Source: Oasisia sp. SBJ-2009 (Eukaryota > Annelida > Polychaeta > Sabellida > Siboglinidae). Taken from it: 64,000 nt of DNA. Positions 39,641 to 53,088 of the stretch are shown here, piece after piece. Position numbers and translations under genes: made by a program. The notes under the pieces are model-generated. The model ran no database searches, was not told the origin of the DNA, and saw nothing but the letters and a program-made list of their open reading frames with translations. The first letter of the stretch is position 1. Each line of letters starts with the position of its first letter. The DNA lies in the NCBI GenBank assembly GCA_964017155.1, contig OZ024857.1, positions 34,183,042 through 34,247,041 on the forward strand, written 5' to 3'.

Positions 39641-41088
39641 TCAACCCAACCTCCCCACTTCACCCAACATCCCCACTTCACCCAACCTCCCCACATCACC
39701 CAACCTCCCCACTCCACCCAACCTCCCCAAATCACCCAACCTCCCCACTCCACTCACTCTCCCCACTCCACCCAACCTCCTCACTCCACCCAACCTCCCC
39801 ACTTCACCCAACCTCTCCAGAGCACCCAACCTTCCCACTCCACCGAACCTCCCCACTCCTCCCAACCTCCCCTCTCCACCCAACCTCCCCACTTAACCCA
39901 ACTTCCCCACTCCACGCAACCTCCCCACCCCGCCCAAACTCCCCTCTCCACCCAACCTCCCCACTTCACCCAACCTCCCCACTTCACCCAACCTCCGCAC
40001 TCCACACAACTTCCCCACTTCACACAACCTCCCCACTCAACCCAACCTCCCCACTTCACCCAACCTCCCCATTTCACCCAACCTCCCCACATCACCCAAC
40101 CTCCCCACTACACCCAACCTCCCCAAATCACCCAACGTCCCCACTCCACTCAAATTCCCCATTCCACCCATCCTCCTCACTCCACCCAACCTCCCCACTC
40201 CACCCAACCTCCCCACTCCACCCAACCTCCCCACTTCACCGAACCTCCCCACACCACCCAACCTCCCTACCCCACGCAACCTACCCACTCCACCTAATCT
40301 CCGTCCTCCACCCAACCTCCGCCCTCCACCAAACCTCCCCACTCCACCCAACTTCCCCATTTCACCCAACCTCCCCACTCCACCCAACCTCCTCACTCCA
40401 CCCAACCTCCCCACTCCACCCAACATCCCCAGAGCACCCAACCTCCCCACTCCACGCAACCTCCCCACTTCACCCAACCTCCCCACTTCACCCAACCTCC
40501 CCATTCCACCCAACCTCCCCACTCCATCCAACCTCCCCACCCCGCCCAAACTCCCCTCTGCACCCAACCTCCTCACTCCACCCAATCTCCGCACTTCACC
40601 CAACCTCCGAACTCCACCCAACTTACGCACTCCACCCAACCTCCCCGCTTCACCCAACCTCCCCACTCCACCCAACTTCCTCACTTCACCCAAACTCCCC
40701 ACTCCACCCAACCTCCTCACTCCACCCAACCTCCCCACTTCACCCAACACCCCAGAGCACCCAACCTCCCCAGAGCATCCAACCTCCCCACACCAAGCAA
40801 CCTCCCCACTCCACCCAACCTCCCCACCCCGCCCAATCTCCTCTCACCACCCAACCTCCCCACTTCACCCAACCTCCCCATACCACCGAAACTCCCCACT
40901 CTCCCCATTTCACCCAACCTCCCCACTCCACCCAACCTCCCCACTTCACCCAACCTTCGCACTTCATCCAACCTCCGCACTCCACCCAACCTCCGCACTC
41001 CACCCAACTTCCGCACTCCACCCAACTTCCGCACTCCACCCAACCTCCGCACTCCACACAACTTCCCCACTTCATACAACCTCCCCAC
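39641..41088. repeat. 1,448-bp tandem duplication, copy 2
   Basis: This is the second copy of 38,193-39,640. Differences include CATCC for CACCC near 40,527 and a changed unit near 40,835-40,850 (CCCAATCTCCTCTCACC in place of CCCAAACTCCCCTCTCC). That altered unit recurs near 42,310, which links this copy to the next duplication. Confidence 0.83.
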
Positions 41089-41973
41089 TCAACCCAACCT
41101 CCCCACTTCACCCAACATCCCCACTTCACCCAACCTCCCCACATCACCCAACCTCCCCACTCCACCCAACATCCCCAGAGCACCCAACCTCCCCACTCCA
41201 CGCAACCTCCCCACTTCACCCAACCTCCCCACTTCACCCAACCTCCCCATTCCACCCAACCTCCCCACTCCACCCAACCTCCCCACCCCGCCCAAACTCC
41301 CCTCTGCACCCAACCTCCTCACTCCACCCAATCTCCGCACTTCACCCAACCTCCCCACTTCACCCAACCTCCCCACTCCACCCAACTTCGCCACTTCACC
41401 CAAACTCCCCACTCCACCCAACCTCCTCACTCCACCCAACCTCCCCACTTCACCCAACACCCCAGAGCACCCAACCTCCCCAGAGCATCCAACCTCCCCA
41501 CACCACGCAACCGCCCCACTCCACCCAACCTCCCCACCCCACCCAAACTCCCCTCTCCACCCAACCTCCCCACTTCACCCAACCTCCCCATATCACCGAA
41601 ACTCCCCACTCTCCCCACTTCACCCAACCTCCCAACTCCACCCAACCTCCCCACTTCACCCAACCTTCGCACTTCATCCAACCTCCGCACTCCACCCAAC
41701 CTCCGCACTCCACCCAACTTCCGCACTCCACCCAACTTCCGCACTCCACCCAACCTCCGCACTCCACACAACTTCCCCACTTCATACAACCTCCCCACTC
41801 AACCCAACCTCCCCACTTCACCCAACATCCCCACTTCACCCAACCTCCCCACATCACCCAACCTCCCCACTCCACCCAACCTCCCCAAATCACCCAACCT
41901 CCCCACTCCACTCACTCTCCCCACTCCACCCAACCTCCTCACTCCACCCAACCTCCCCACTTCACCCAACCTC
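40500..41973. repeat. 1,474-bp tandem duplication, copy 1
   Basis: The stretch from about 40,510 to 41,960 recurs at offset 1,474 (about 41,984-43,434). It overlaps the right part of the preceding 1,448-bp copy, so the duplications are nested rather than side by side. The shared private unit CCCAATCTCCTCTCACC near 40,840 and 42,310 supports this order of events. One substitution distinguishes the copies near 41,633 (CCCAACTCC versus CCCCACTCC). Confidence 0.8.
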
Positions 41974-43440
41974 CCCATTCCACCCAACCTCCCCACTCCA
42001 CCCAACCTCCCCACCCCGCCCAAACTCCCCTCTGCACCCAACCTCCTCACTCCACCCAATCTCCGCACTTCACCCAACCTCCGAACTCCACCCAACTTAC
42101 GCACTCCACCCAACCTCCCCGCTTCACCCAACCTCCCCACTCCACCCAACTTCCTCACTTCACCCAAACTCCCCACTCCACCCAACCTCCTCACTCCACC
42201 CAACCTCCCCACTTCACCCAACACCCCAGAGCACCCAACCTCCCCAGAGCATCCAACCTCCCCACACCAAGCAACCTCCCCACTCCACCCAACCTCCCCA
42301 CCCCGCCCAATCTCCTCTCACCACCCAACCTCCCCACTTCACCCAACCTCCCCATACCACCGAAACTCCCCACTCTCCCCATTTCACCCAACCTCCCCAC
42401 TCCACCCAACCTCCCCACTTCACCCAACCTTCGCACTTCATCCAACCTCCGCACTCCACCCAACCTCCGCACTCCACCCAACTTCCGCACTCCACCCAAC
42501 TTCCGCACTCCACCCAACCTCCGCACTCCACACAACTTCCCCACTTCATACAACCTCCCCACTCAACCCAACCTCCCCACTTCACCCAACATCCCCACTT
42601 CACCCAACCTCCCCACATCACCCAACCTCCCCACTCCACCCAACATCCCCAGAGCACCCAACCTCCCCACTCCACGCAACCTCCCCACTTCACCCAACCT
42701 CCCCACTTCACCCAACCTCCCCATTCCACCCAACCTCCCCACTCCACCCAACCTCCCCACCCCGCCCAAACTCCCCTCTGCACCCAACCTCCTCACTCCA
42801 CCCAATCTCCGCACTTCACCCAACCTCCCCACTTCACCCAACCTCCCCACTCCACCCAACTTCGCCACTTCACCCAAACTCCCCACTCCACCCAACCTCC
42901 TCACTCCACCCAACCTCCCCACTTCACCCAACACCCCAGAGCACCCAACCTCCCCAGAGCATCCAACCTCCCCACACCACGCAACCTCCCCACTCCACCC
43001 AACCTCCCCACCCCACCCAAACTCCCCTCTCCACCCAACCTCCCCACTTCACCCAACCTCCCCATATCACCGAAACTCCCCACTCTCCCCACTTCACCCA
43101 ACCTCCCCACTCCACCCAACCTCCCCACTTCACCCAACCTTCGCACTTCATCCAACCTCCGCACTCCACCCAACCTCCGCACTCCACCCAACTTCCGCAC
43201 TCCACCCAACTTCCGCACTCCACCCAACCTCCGCACTCCACACAACTTCCCCACTTCATACAACCTCCCCACTCAACCCAACCTCCCCACTTCACCCAAC
43301 ATCCCCACTTCACCCAACCTCCCCACATCACCCAACCTCCCCACTCCACCCAACCTCCCCAAATCACCCAACCTCCCCACTCCACTCACTCTCCCCACTC
43401 CACCCAACCTCCTCACTCCACCCAACCTCCCCACTTCACC
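41974..43440. repeat. 1,474-bp tandem duplication, copy 2
   Basis: This is the second copy of about 40,500-41,973. Its left junction near 41,975 joins the CTCCTCACTCC segment directly to the CCATTCC segment, skipping units present in longer versions. It ends near 43,440 at the CTCTCCAGAGCACC segment, where the next tandem pair starts. Confidence 0.78.
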
Positions 43441-45097
43441 CAACCTCTCCAGAGCACCCAACCTTCCCACTCCACCGATCCTCCCCACTCCTCCCAACCT
43501 CCCCTCTCCACCCAACCTCCCCACTTAACCCAACTTCCCCACTCCACGCAACCTCCCCACCCCGCCCAAACTCCGCTCTCCACCCAACCTCCCCACTTCA
43601 CCCAACCTCCCCACTTCACCCAACCTCCGCACTCCACACAACTTCCCCACTTCACACAACCTCCCCACTCAACCCAACCTCCCCACTTCACCCAACCTCC
43701 CCATTTCACCCAACCTCCCCACATCACCCAACCTCCCCACTACACCCAACCTCCCCAAATCACCCAACGTCCCCACTCCACTCAAATTCCCCATTCCACC
43801 CATCCTCCTCACTCCACCCAACCTCCCCACTCCACCCAACCTCCCCACTCCACCCAACCTCCCAACTCCACCCAACCTCCCCACTTCACCAAACCTCCGC
43901 ATTCCAACCAACCTCCGCACGCTACCCAACCTCCGCACTCGAACCAACTTCCGCACTCCACCCAACCTCCGCACTTCACCCAACTTCCGCACTCCACCCA
44001 ACTTCCGCACTCCACCCAACTTCCGCACGCCAATCCAACCTCCGCACTCCACCCAACCTCCGCACTCTACACAACTTCCGCACTCCACCCAACCTCCCCA
44101 CTCCACCCAACCTCCCCACTTCACCGAACCTCCCCACACCACCCAACCTCCCTACCCCACGCAACCTACCCACTCCACCTAACCTCCGTCCTCCACCCAA
44201 CCTCCGCCCTCCACCAAACCTCCCCACTCCACCCAACTTCCCCATTTCACCCAATCTCCCCACTCCACCCAACCTCCTCACTCCACCCAACCTCCCCACT
44301 CCACCCAACATCCCCAGAGCACCCAACCTCCCCACTCCACGCAACCTCCCCACTTCACCCAACCTCCCCACTTCACCCAACCTCCCCATTCCACCCAACC
44401 TCCCCACTTCACCCAACCTCCCCACCCCGCCCAAACTCCCCTCTGCACCCAACCTCCTCACTCCACCCAATCTCCGCACTTCACCCAACCTCCGCACTCC
44501 ACCCAACTTACGCACTCCACCCAACCTCCCCGCTTCACCCAACCTCCCCACTCCACCCAACTTCGCCACTTCACCCAAACTCCCCACTCCACCCAACCTC
44601 CCCACTCCACCGAACCTCCCCACTCCACCCAACCTCCCCTCTCCACCCAACCTCCCCACTTAACCCAACCTCCCCACTCCACCCAACTTCCGCACTCCAC
44701 CCAACCTCCGCACTCCACACAACTTCCCCACTTCATACAACCTCCCCACTCAACCCAACCTCCCCACTTCACCCAACCTCCCCACTTCACCCAACCTCCC
44801 CACATCACCCAACCTCCCCACTCCACCCAACCTCCCCAAATCACCCAACCTCCCCACTCCACTCAATCTCCCCACTCCACCCAACCTCCTCACTCCACCC
44901 AACCTCCCCACTTCACCCAACCTCTCCAGAGCACCCAACCTCCCCACTCCACCGAACCTCCCCACTCCTCCCAACCTCCCCTCTCCACCCAACCTCCCCA
45001 CTTAACCCAACTTCCCGACTCCACGCAACCTCCCCACCCCGCCCAAACTCCCCTCTCCACCCAACCTCCCCACTTCACCCAACCTCCCCACTTCACC
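43441..45097. repeat. 1,657-bp tandem duplication, copy 1
   Basis: About 43,441-44,680 recurs at offset 1,657 (45,098-46,337). It contains the TTAACC unit, GC-box unit, AAATCA/AACGTCC segment, a CpG cluster at about 43,903-44,095 with its 19-bp unit, and the TTACGCAC segment. From about 44,680 to 45,097 the order instead follows the ~23.06-23.5 kb segment. Confidence 0.8.
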
Positions 45098-46557
45098 CAA
45101 CCTCTCCAGAGCACCCAACCTTCCCACTCCACCGAACCTCCCCACTCCTCCCAACCTCCCCTCTCCACCCAACCTCCCCACTTAACCCAACTTCCCCACT
45201 CCACGCAACCTCCCCACCCCGCCCAAACTCCGCTCTCCACCCAACCTCCCCACTTCACCCAACCTCCCCACTTCACCCAACCTCCGCACTCCACACAACT
45301 TCCCCACTTCACACAACCTCCCCACTCAACCCAACCTCCCCACTTCACCCAACCTCCCCATTTCACCCAACCTCCCCACATCACCCAACCTCCCCACTAC
45401 ACCCAACCTCCCCAAATCACCCAACGTCCCCACTCCACTCAAATTCCCCATTCCACCCATCCTCCTCACTCCACCCAACCTCCCCACTCCACCCAACCTC
45501 CCCACTCCACCCAACCTCCCAACTCCACCCAACCTCCCCACTTCACCAAACCTCCGCATTCCAACCAACCTCCGCACGCTACCCAACCTCCGCACTCGAA
45601 CCAACTTCCGCACTCCACCCAACCTCCGCACTTCACCCAACTTCCGCACTCCACCCAACTTCCGCACTCCACCCAACTTCCGCACGCCAATCCAACCTCC
45701 GCACTCCACCCAACCTCCGCACTCTACACAACTTCCGCACTCCACCCAACCTCCCCACTCCACCCAACCTCCCCACTTCACCGAACCTCCCCACACCACC
45801 CAACCTCCCTACCCCACGCAACCTACCCACTCCACCTAACCTCCGTCCTCCACCCAACCTCCGCCCTCCACCAAACCTCCCCACTCCACCCAACTTCCCC
45901 ATTTCACCCAACCTCCCCACTCCACCCAACCTCCTCACTCCACCCAACCTCCCCACTCCACCCAACATCCCCAGAGCACCCAACCTCCCCACTCCACGCA
46001 ACCTCCCCACTTCACCCAACCTCCCCACTTCACCCAACCTCCCCATTCCACCCAACCTCCCCACTTCACCCAACCTCCCCACCCCGCCCAAACTCCCCTC
46101 TGCACCCAACCTCCTCACTCCACCCAATCTCCGCACTTCACCCAACCTCCGCACTCCACCCAACTTACGCACTCCACCCAACCTCCCCGCTTCACCCAAC
46201 CTCCCCACTCCACCCAACTTCGCCACTTCACCCAAACTCCCCACTCCACCCAACCTCCCCACTCCACCGAACCTCCCCACTCCACCCAACCTCCCCTCTC
46301 CACCCAACCTCCCCACTTAACCCAACCTCCCCACTCCACACAACTTCCGCACTCCACCCAACCTCCCCACTCCACCCAACTTCCCCACTTCACCCAACCT
46401 CCCCACTCCACCCAACCTCCTCACTGCACCCAACCTCCCCACTTCACCCAACATCCCCAGAGTATCCAACCTCCCCACACCACGCAACCTCCCCACTCCA
46501 CCCAACCTCCCCACTTCACCCAACCTCCCCACATCACCGAAACTCCCCACTCTCCCC
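45098..46557. repeat. 1,657-bp tandem duplication, copy 2
   Basis: This is the second copy of the 43,441 unit, matching to about 46,337. From there it follows the 22.7-23.1 kb order (offset 23,618) and leads into the 6,531-bp unit that begins at about 46,558. The CpG cluster lies at about 45,552-45,745. Confidence 0.78.
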
Positions 46558-49500
46558 ACTTCACCCAACCTTCCCACTCCACCCAACCCCCCCACTTCAC
46601 CCAACCTTCGCACTTCATCCAACCTCCGCACTCCACCCAACCTCCGCACTCCACCCAAGTTCCGCACTCCACCCAACTTCCGCACTCCACCCAACCTCCG
46701 CACTCCACACAACTTCCCCACTTCATACAACCTCCCCACTCAACCCAACCTCCCCACTTCACCCAACCTCCCCACTTCACCCAACCTCCCCACATCACCC
46801 AACCTCCCCACTCCACCCAACCTCCCCAAATCACCCAACCTCCCCACTCCACTCAATCTCCCCACTCCACCCAACCTCCTCACTCCACCCAACCTCCCCA
46901 CTTCACCCAACCTCTCCAGAGCACCCAACCTCCCCACTCCACCGAACCTCCCCACTCCTCCCAACCTCCCCTCTCCACCCAACCTCCCCACTTAACCCAA
47001 CTTCCCCACTCCACGCAACCTCCCCACCCCGCCCAAACTCCCCTCTCCACCCAACCTCCCCACTTCACCCAACCTCCCCACTTCACCCAACCTCCCCATT
47101 TCACCCAACCTCCCCACATCACCCAACCTCCCCACTACACCCAACCTCCCCAAATCACCCAACGTCCCCACTCCACTCAAATTCCCCATTCCACCCATCC
47201 TCCTCACTCCACCCAACCTCCCCACTCCACGCAACCTCCCCACTCCACACAACCTCCCAACTCCACCCAACCTCCCCACTTCACCAAACCTCCGCATTCC
47301 AACCAACCTCCGCACGCCACCCAACCTCCGCACGCGAAACAACTTCCGCACTCCACCCAACCTCCGCACTCCACCCAACTTCCGCACTCCACCCAACTTC
47401 CGCACTCCACCCAACCTCCGCACTCCACCCAACTTCCGCACTCCACCCAACTTCCGCACTCCACCCAACTTCCGCACGCCAATCCAACCTCCGCACTCCA
47501 CCCAACCTCCGCACTCTACAAAACTTCCGCACTCCACCCAACCTCCCCACTCCACCCAACCTCCCCACTTCACCGAACCTCCCCACACCACCCAACCTCC
47601 CTACCCCACGCAACCTCCCCACTCCACCTAACCTCCGTCCTCCACCCAACCTCCGCCCTCCACCAAACCTGCCCACTCCACCCAACTTCCCCATTTCACC
47701 CAACCTCCCCACTCCACCCAACCTCCTCACTCCACCCAACCTCCCCACTCCACCCAACATCCCAAGAGCACCCAACCTCCCCACTCCACCCAACCTCCCC
47801 ACTTCACCCAACCTCCCCACTTCACCCAACCTCCCCATTCCACCCAACCTCCCCACTCCACCCAACCTCCCCACCCCGCCCAAACTCCCCTCTGCACCCA
47901 ACCTCCTCACTTCACCCAACCTCCCCACTTCACCCAACCTCCGCACTCCACCCAACTTACGCACTCCACCCAACCTCCCCGCTTCACCCAACCTCCCCAC
48001 TCCACCCAACTTCGCCACTTCACCCAAACTCCCCACTCCGCCCAACCTCCTCACTCCACCCAACCTCCCCACTTCACCCAACACCCCAGAGCACCCAACC
48101 TCCCCAGAGCATCCAACCTCCCCACACCACGCAACCTCCCCACTCCACCCAACCTCCCCACCCCGCCCAAACTCCCCTCTCCAACCAACCTCCCCACTTA
48201 ACCCAACCTCCCCACTCCACGCAACCTCCCCACCCCGCCCAAACTCCCCTCTCCACCCAACCTCCCCACTTCACTCAACCTCCCCACTTCTCCCAACCTC
48301 CGCACTCCACACAACTTCCGCACTCCACCCAACCTCCCCACCCCTCCCAACTTCCCCACTTCACCCAAACTCCCCACTCCACCCAACCTCCTCACTCCAC
48401 CCAACCTCCCCACTTCACCCAACCTCCACACATCACCGAAACTCCCCACTCTCCCCACTTCACCCAACCTTCCCACTTAACCCAACTTCCCCACTCCACG
48501 CAACCTCCCCACCCCGCCCAAACTCCCCTCTCCACCCAACCTCCCCACTTCACCCAACCTCCCCACTTCACCCAACCTCCGCACTCCACACAACTTCCCC
48601 ACTTCACACAACCTCCCCACTCAACCCAACCTCCCCACTTCACCCAACCTCCCCATTTCACCCAACCTCCCCTCATCACCCAACCTCCCCACTACACCCA
48701 ACCTCCCCAAATCACCCAACGTCCCCACTCCACTCAAATTCCCCATTCCACCCATCCTCCTCACTCCACCCAACCTCCCCACTCCACCCAACCTCCCCAC
48801 TCCACCCAACCTCCCAACTCCACCCAACCTCCCCACTTCACCAAACCTCCGCATTCCAACCAACCTCCGCACGCCACCCAACCTCCGCACTCGAACCAAC
48901 TTCCGCACTCCACCCAACCTCCGCACTCCACCCAACTTCCGCACTCCACCCAACTTCCGCACTCCACCCAACTTCCGCACGCCAATCCAACCTCCGCACT
49001 CCACCCAACCTCCGCACTCTACACAACTTCCGCACTCCACCCAACCTCCCCACTCCACCCAACCTCCCCACTTCACCGAACCTCCCCACACCACCCAACC
49101 TCCCTACCCCACGCAACCTCCCCACTCCACCTAACCTCCGTCCTCCACCCAACCTCCGCCCTCCACCAAACCTCCCCACTCCACCCAACTTCCCCATTTC
49201 ACCCAACCTCCCCACTCCACCCAACCTCCTCACTCCACCCAACCTCCCCACTCCACCCAACATCCCCAGAGCACCCAACCTCCCCACTCCACCCAACCTC
49301 CCCACTCCACCCAACCTCCCCACCCCGCCCAAACTCCCCTCTGCACCCAACCTCCTCACTCCACCCAATCGCCGCACTTCACCCAACCTCCCCACTTCAC
49401 CCAACCTCCGCACTCCACCCAACTTACGCACTCCACCCAACCTCCCCGCTTCACCCAACCTCCCCACTCCACCCAACTTCGCCACTTCACCCAAACTCCC

Positions 49501-52500
49501 CACTCCACCCAACCTCCTCACTCCACCCAACCTCCCCACTTCACCCAACACCCCAGAGCACCCAACCTCCCCAGAGCATCCAACCTCCCCACACCACGCA
49601 ACCTCCCCACTCCACCCAACCTCCCCACCCCGCCCAAACTCCCCTCTCCACCCAACCTCCCCACTTCACCCAACCTCCCCATATCACCGAAACTCCCCAC
49701 TCTCCCCACTTCACCCAACCTCCCCACTCCACCCAACCTCCCCACTTCACCCAACCTTCGCACTTCATCCAACCTCCGCACTCCACCCAACCTCCGCACT
49801 CCACCCAACTTCCGCACTCCACACAACTTCCCCACTTCATACAACCTCCCCACTCAACCCAACCTCCCCACTTCACCCAACATCCCCACTTCACCCAACC
49901 TCCCCACATCACCCAACCTCCCCACTCCACCCAACCTCCTCACTCCACCCAACCTCCCCACTTCACCCAACCTCTCCAGAGCACCCAACCTCCCCACTCC
50001 ACCGAACCTCCCCACTCCTCCCAACCTCCCCTCTCCACCCAACCTCCCCACTTAACCCAACATCCCCACTCCACGCAACCTCCCCACCCCGCCCAAACTC
50101 CCCTCTCCACCCAACCTCCCCACTTCACCCAACCTCCCCACTTCACCCAACCTCCGCACTCCACACAACTTCCCCACTTCACACAACCTCCCCACTCAAC
50201 CCAACCTCCCCACTTCACCCAACCTCCCCATTTCACCCAACCTCCCCACTTCACCCAACCTCCCCACTACACCCAACTTCCCAAATCACCCAACGTCCCC
50301 ACTCCACTCAAATTCCCCATTCCACCCATCCTCCTCACTCCACCCAACCTCCCCACTCCACCCAACCTCCCCACTCCACCCAACCTCCCAACTCCACCCA
50401 ACCTCCCCACTTCACCAAACCTCCCCATTCCACCCAACCTCCCCACTCCACCCAACCTCCCCACCCCGCCCAAACTCCCCTCTGCACCCAACCTCCTCAC
50501 TCCACCCAATCTCCGCACTTCACCCAACCTCCGCACTCCACCCAACTTACGCACTCCACCCAACCTCCCCGCTTCACCCAACCTCCCCACTCCACCCAAC
50601 TTCCTCACTTCACCCAAACTCCCCACTCCACCCAACCTCCTCACTCCACCCAACCTCCCCACTTCACCCAACACCCCAGAGCACCCAACCTCCCCAGAGC
50701 ATCCAACCTCCCCACACCAAGCAACCTCCCCACTCCACCCAACCTCCCCACCCCGCCCAAACTCCCCTCTCCACCCAACCTCCCCACTTCACCCAACCTC
50801 CCCATACCACCGAAACTCCCCACTCTCCCCATTTCACCCAACCTCCCCACTCCACCCAACCTCCCCACTTCACCCAACCTTCGCACTTCATCCAACCTCC
50901 GCACTCCACCCAACCTCCGCACTCCACCCAACTTCCGCACTCCACCCAACTTCCGCACTCCACCCAACCTCCGCACTCCACACAACTTCCCCACTTCATA
51001 CAACCTCCCCACTCAACCCAACCTCCCCACTTCACCCAACATCCCCACTTCACCCAACCTCCCCACATCACCCAACCTCCCCACTCCACCCAACATCCCC
51101 AGAGCACCCAACCTCCCCACTCCACGCAACCTCCCCACTTCACCCAACCTCCCCACTTCACCCAACCTCCCCATTCCACCCAACCTCCCCACTCCACCCA
51201 ACCTCCCCACCCCGCCCAAACTCCCCTCTGCACCCAACCTCCTCACTCCACCCAATCTCCGCACTTCACCCAACCTCCCCACTTCACCCAACCTCCCCAC
51301 TCCACCCAACTTCGCCACTTCACCCAAACTCCCCACTCCACCCAACCTCCTCACTCCACCCAACCTCCCCACTTCACCCAACACCCCAGAGCACCCAACC
51401 TCCCCAGAGCATCCAACCTCCCCACAACACGCAACCTCCCCACTCCACCCAACCTCCCCACCCCACCCAAACTCCCCTCTCCACCCAACCTCCCCACTTC
51501 ACCCAACCTCCCCATATCACCGAAACTCCCCACTCTCCCCACTTCACCCAACCTCCCCACTCCACCCAACCTCCCCACTTCACCCAACCTTCGCACTTCA
51601 TCCAACCTCCGCAATCCACCCAACCTCCGCACTCCACCCAACTTCCGCACTCCACCCAACTTCCGCACTCCACCCAACCTCCGCACTCCACACAACTTCC
51701 CCACTTCATACAACCTCCCCACTCAACCCAACCTCCCCACTTCACCCAACATCCCCACTTCACCCAACCTCCCCACATCACCCAACCTCCCCACTCCACC
51801 CAACCTCCCCAAATCACCCAACCTCCCCACTCCACTCACTCTCCCCACTCCACCCAACCTCCTCACTCCACCCAACCTCCCCACTTCACCCAACCTCTCC
51901 AGAGCACCCAACCTTCCCACTCCACCGAACCTCCCCACTCCTCCCAACCTCCCCTCTCCACCCAACCTCCCCACTTAACCCAACTTCCCCACTCCACGCA
52001 ACCTCCCCACCCCGCCCAAACTCCCCTCTCCACCCAACCTCCCCACTTCACCCAACCTCCCCACTTCACCCAACCTCCGCACTCCACACAACTTCCCCAC
52101 TTCACACAACCTCCCCACTCAACCCAACCTCCCCACTTCACCCAACCTCCCCATTTCACCCAACCTCCCCACATCACCCAACCTCCCCACTACACCCAAC
52201 CTCCCCAAATCACCCAACGTCCCCACTCCACTCAAATTCCCCATTCCACCCATCCTCCTCACTCCACCCAACCTCCCCACTCCACCCAACCTCCCCACTC
52301 CACCCAACCTCCCAACTCCACCCAACCTCCCCACTTCACCAAACCTCCGCATTCCAACCAACCTCCGCACGCTACCCAACCTCCGCACTCGAACCAACTT
52401 CCGCACTCCACCCAACCTTCGCACTTCACCCAACTTCCGCACTCCACCCAACTTCCGCACTCCACCCAACTTCCGCACGCCAATCCAACCTCCGCACTCC

Positions 52501-53088
52501 ACCCAACCTCCGCACTCTACACAACTTCCGCACTCCACCCAACCTCCCCACTCCACCCAACCTCCCCACTTCACCGAACCTCCCCACACCACCCAACCTC
52601 CCTACCCCACGCAACCTACCCACTCCACCTAACCTCCGTCCTCCACCCAACCTCCGCCCTCCACCAAACCTCCCCACTCCACCCAACTTCCCCATTTCAC
52701 CCAACCTCCCCACTCCACCCAACCTCCTCACTCCACCCAACCTCCCCACTCCACCCAACATCCCCAGACCACCCAACCTCCCCACTCCACGCAACCTCCC
52801 CACTTCACCCAACCTTCCCACTTCACCCAACCTCCCCATTCCACCCAACCTCCCCACTTCACCCAACCTCCCCACCCTGCCCAAACTCCCCTCTGCACCC
52901 AACCTCCTCACTCCACCCAATCTCCGCACTTCACCCAACCTCCGCACTCCACCCAACTTACGCACTCCACCCAACCTCCCCGCTTCACCCAACCTCCCCA
53001 CTCCACCCAACTTCGCCACTTCACCCAAACTCCCCACTCCACCCAACCTCCTCACTCCACCCAACCTCCCCACTTCACCCAACACCCC
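46558..53088. repeat. 6,531-bp tandem duplication, copy 1
   Basis: Every diagnostic variant I compared recurs exactly 6,531 bp later. Against its likely relative at 22.9-30.0 kb it has lost 72 bp (four units) near 47,090, 36 bp (two units) near 49,820, and 487 bp near 50,420. The 487-bp loss (27 units of 18 plus 1 bp) removes the CpG cluster with its 19-bp unit. All three losses are shared with copy 2, so they predate the duplication. Confidence 0.9.
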
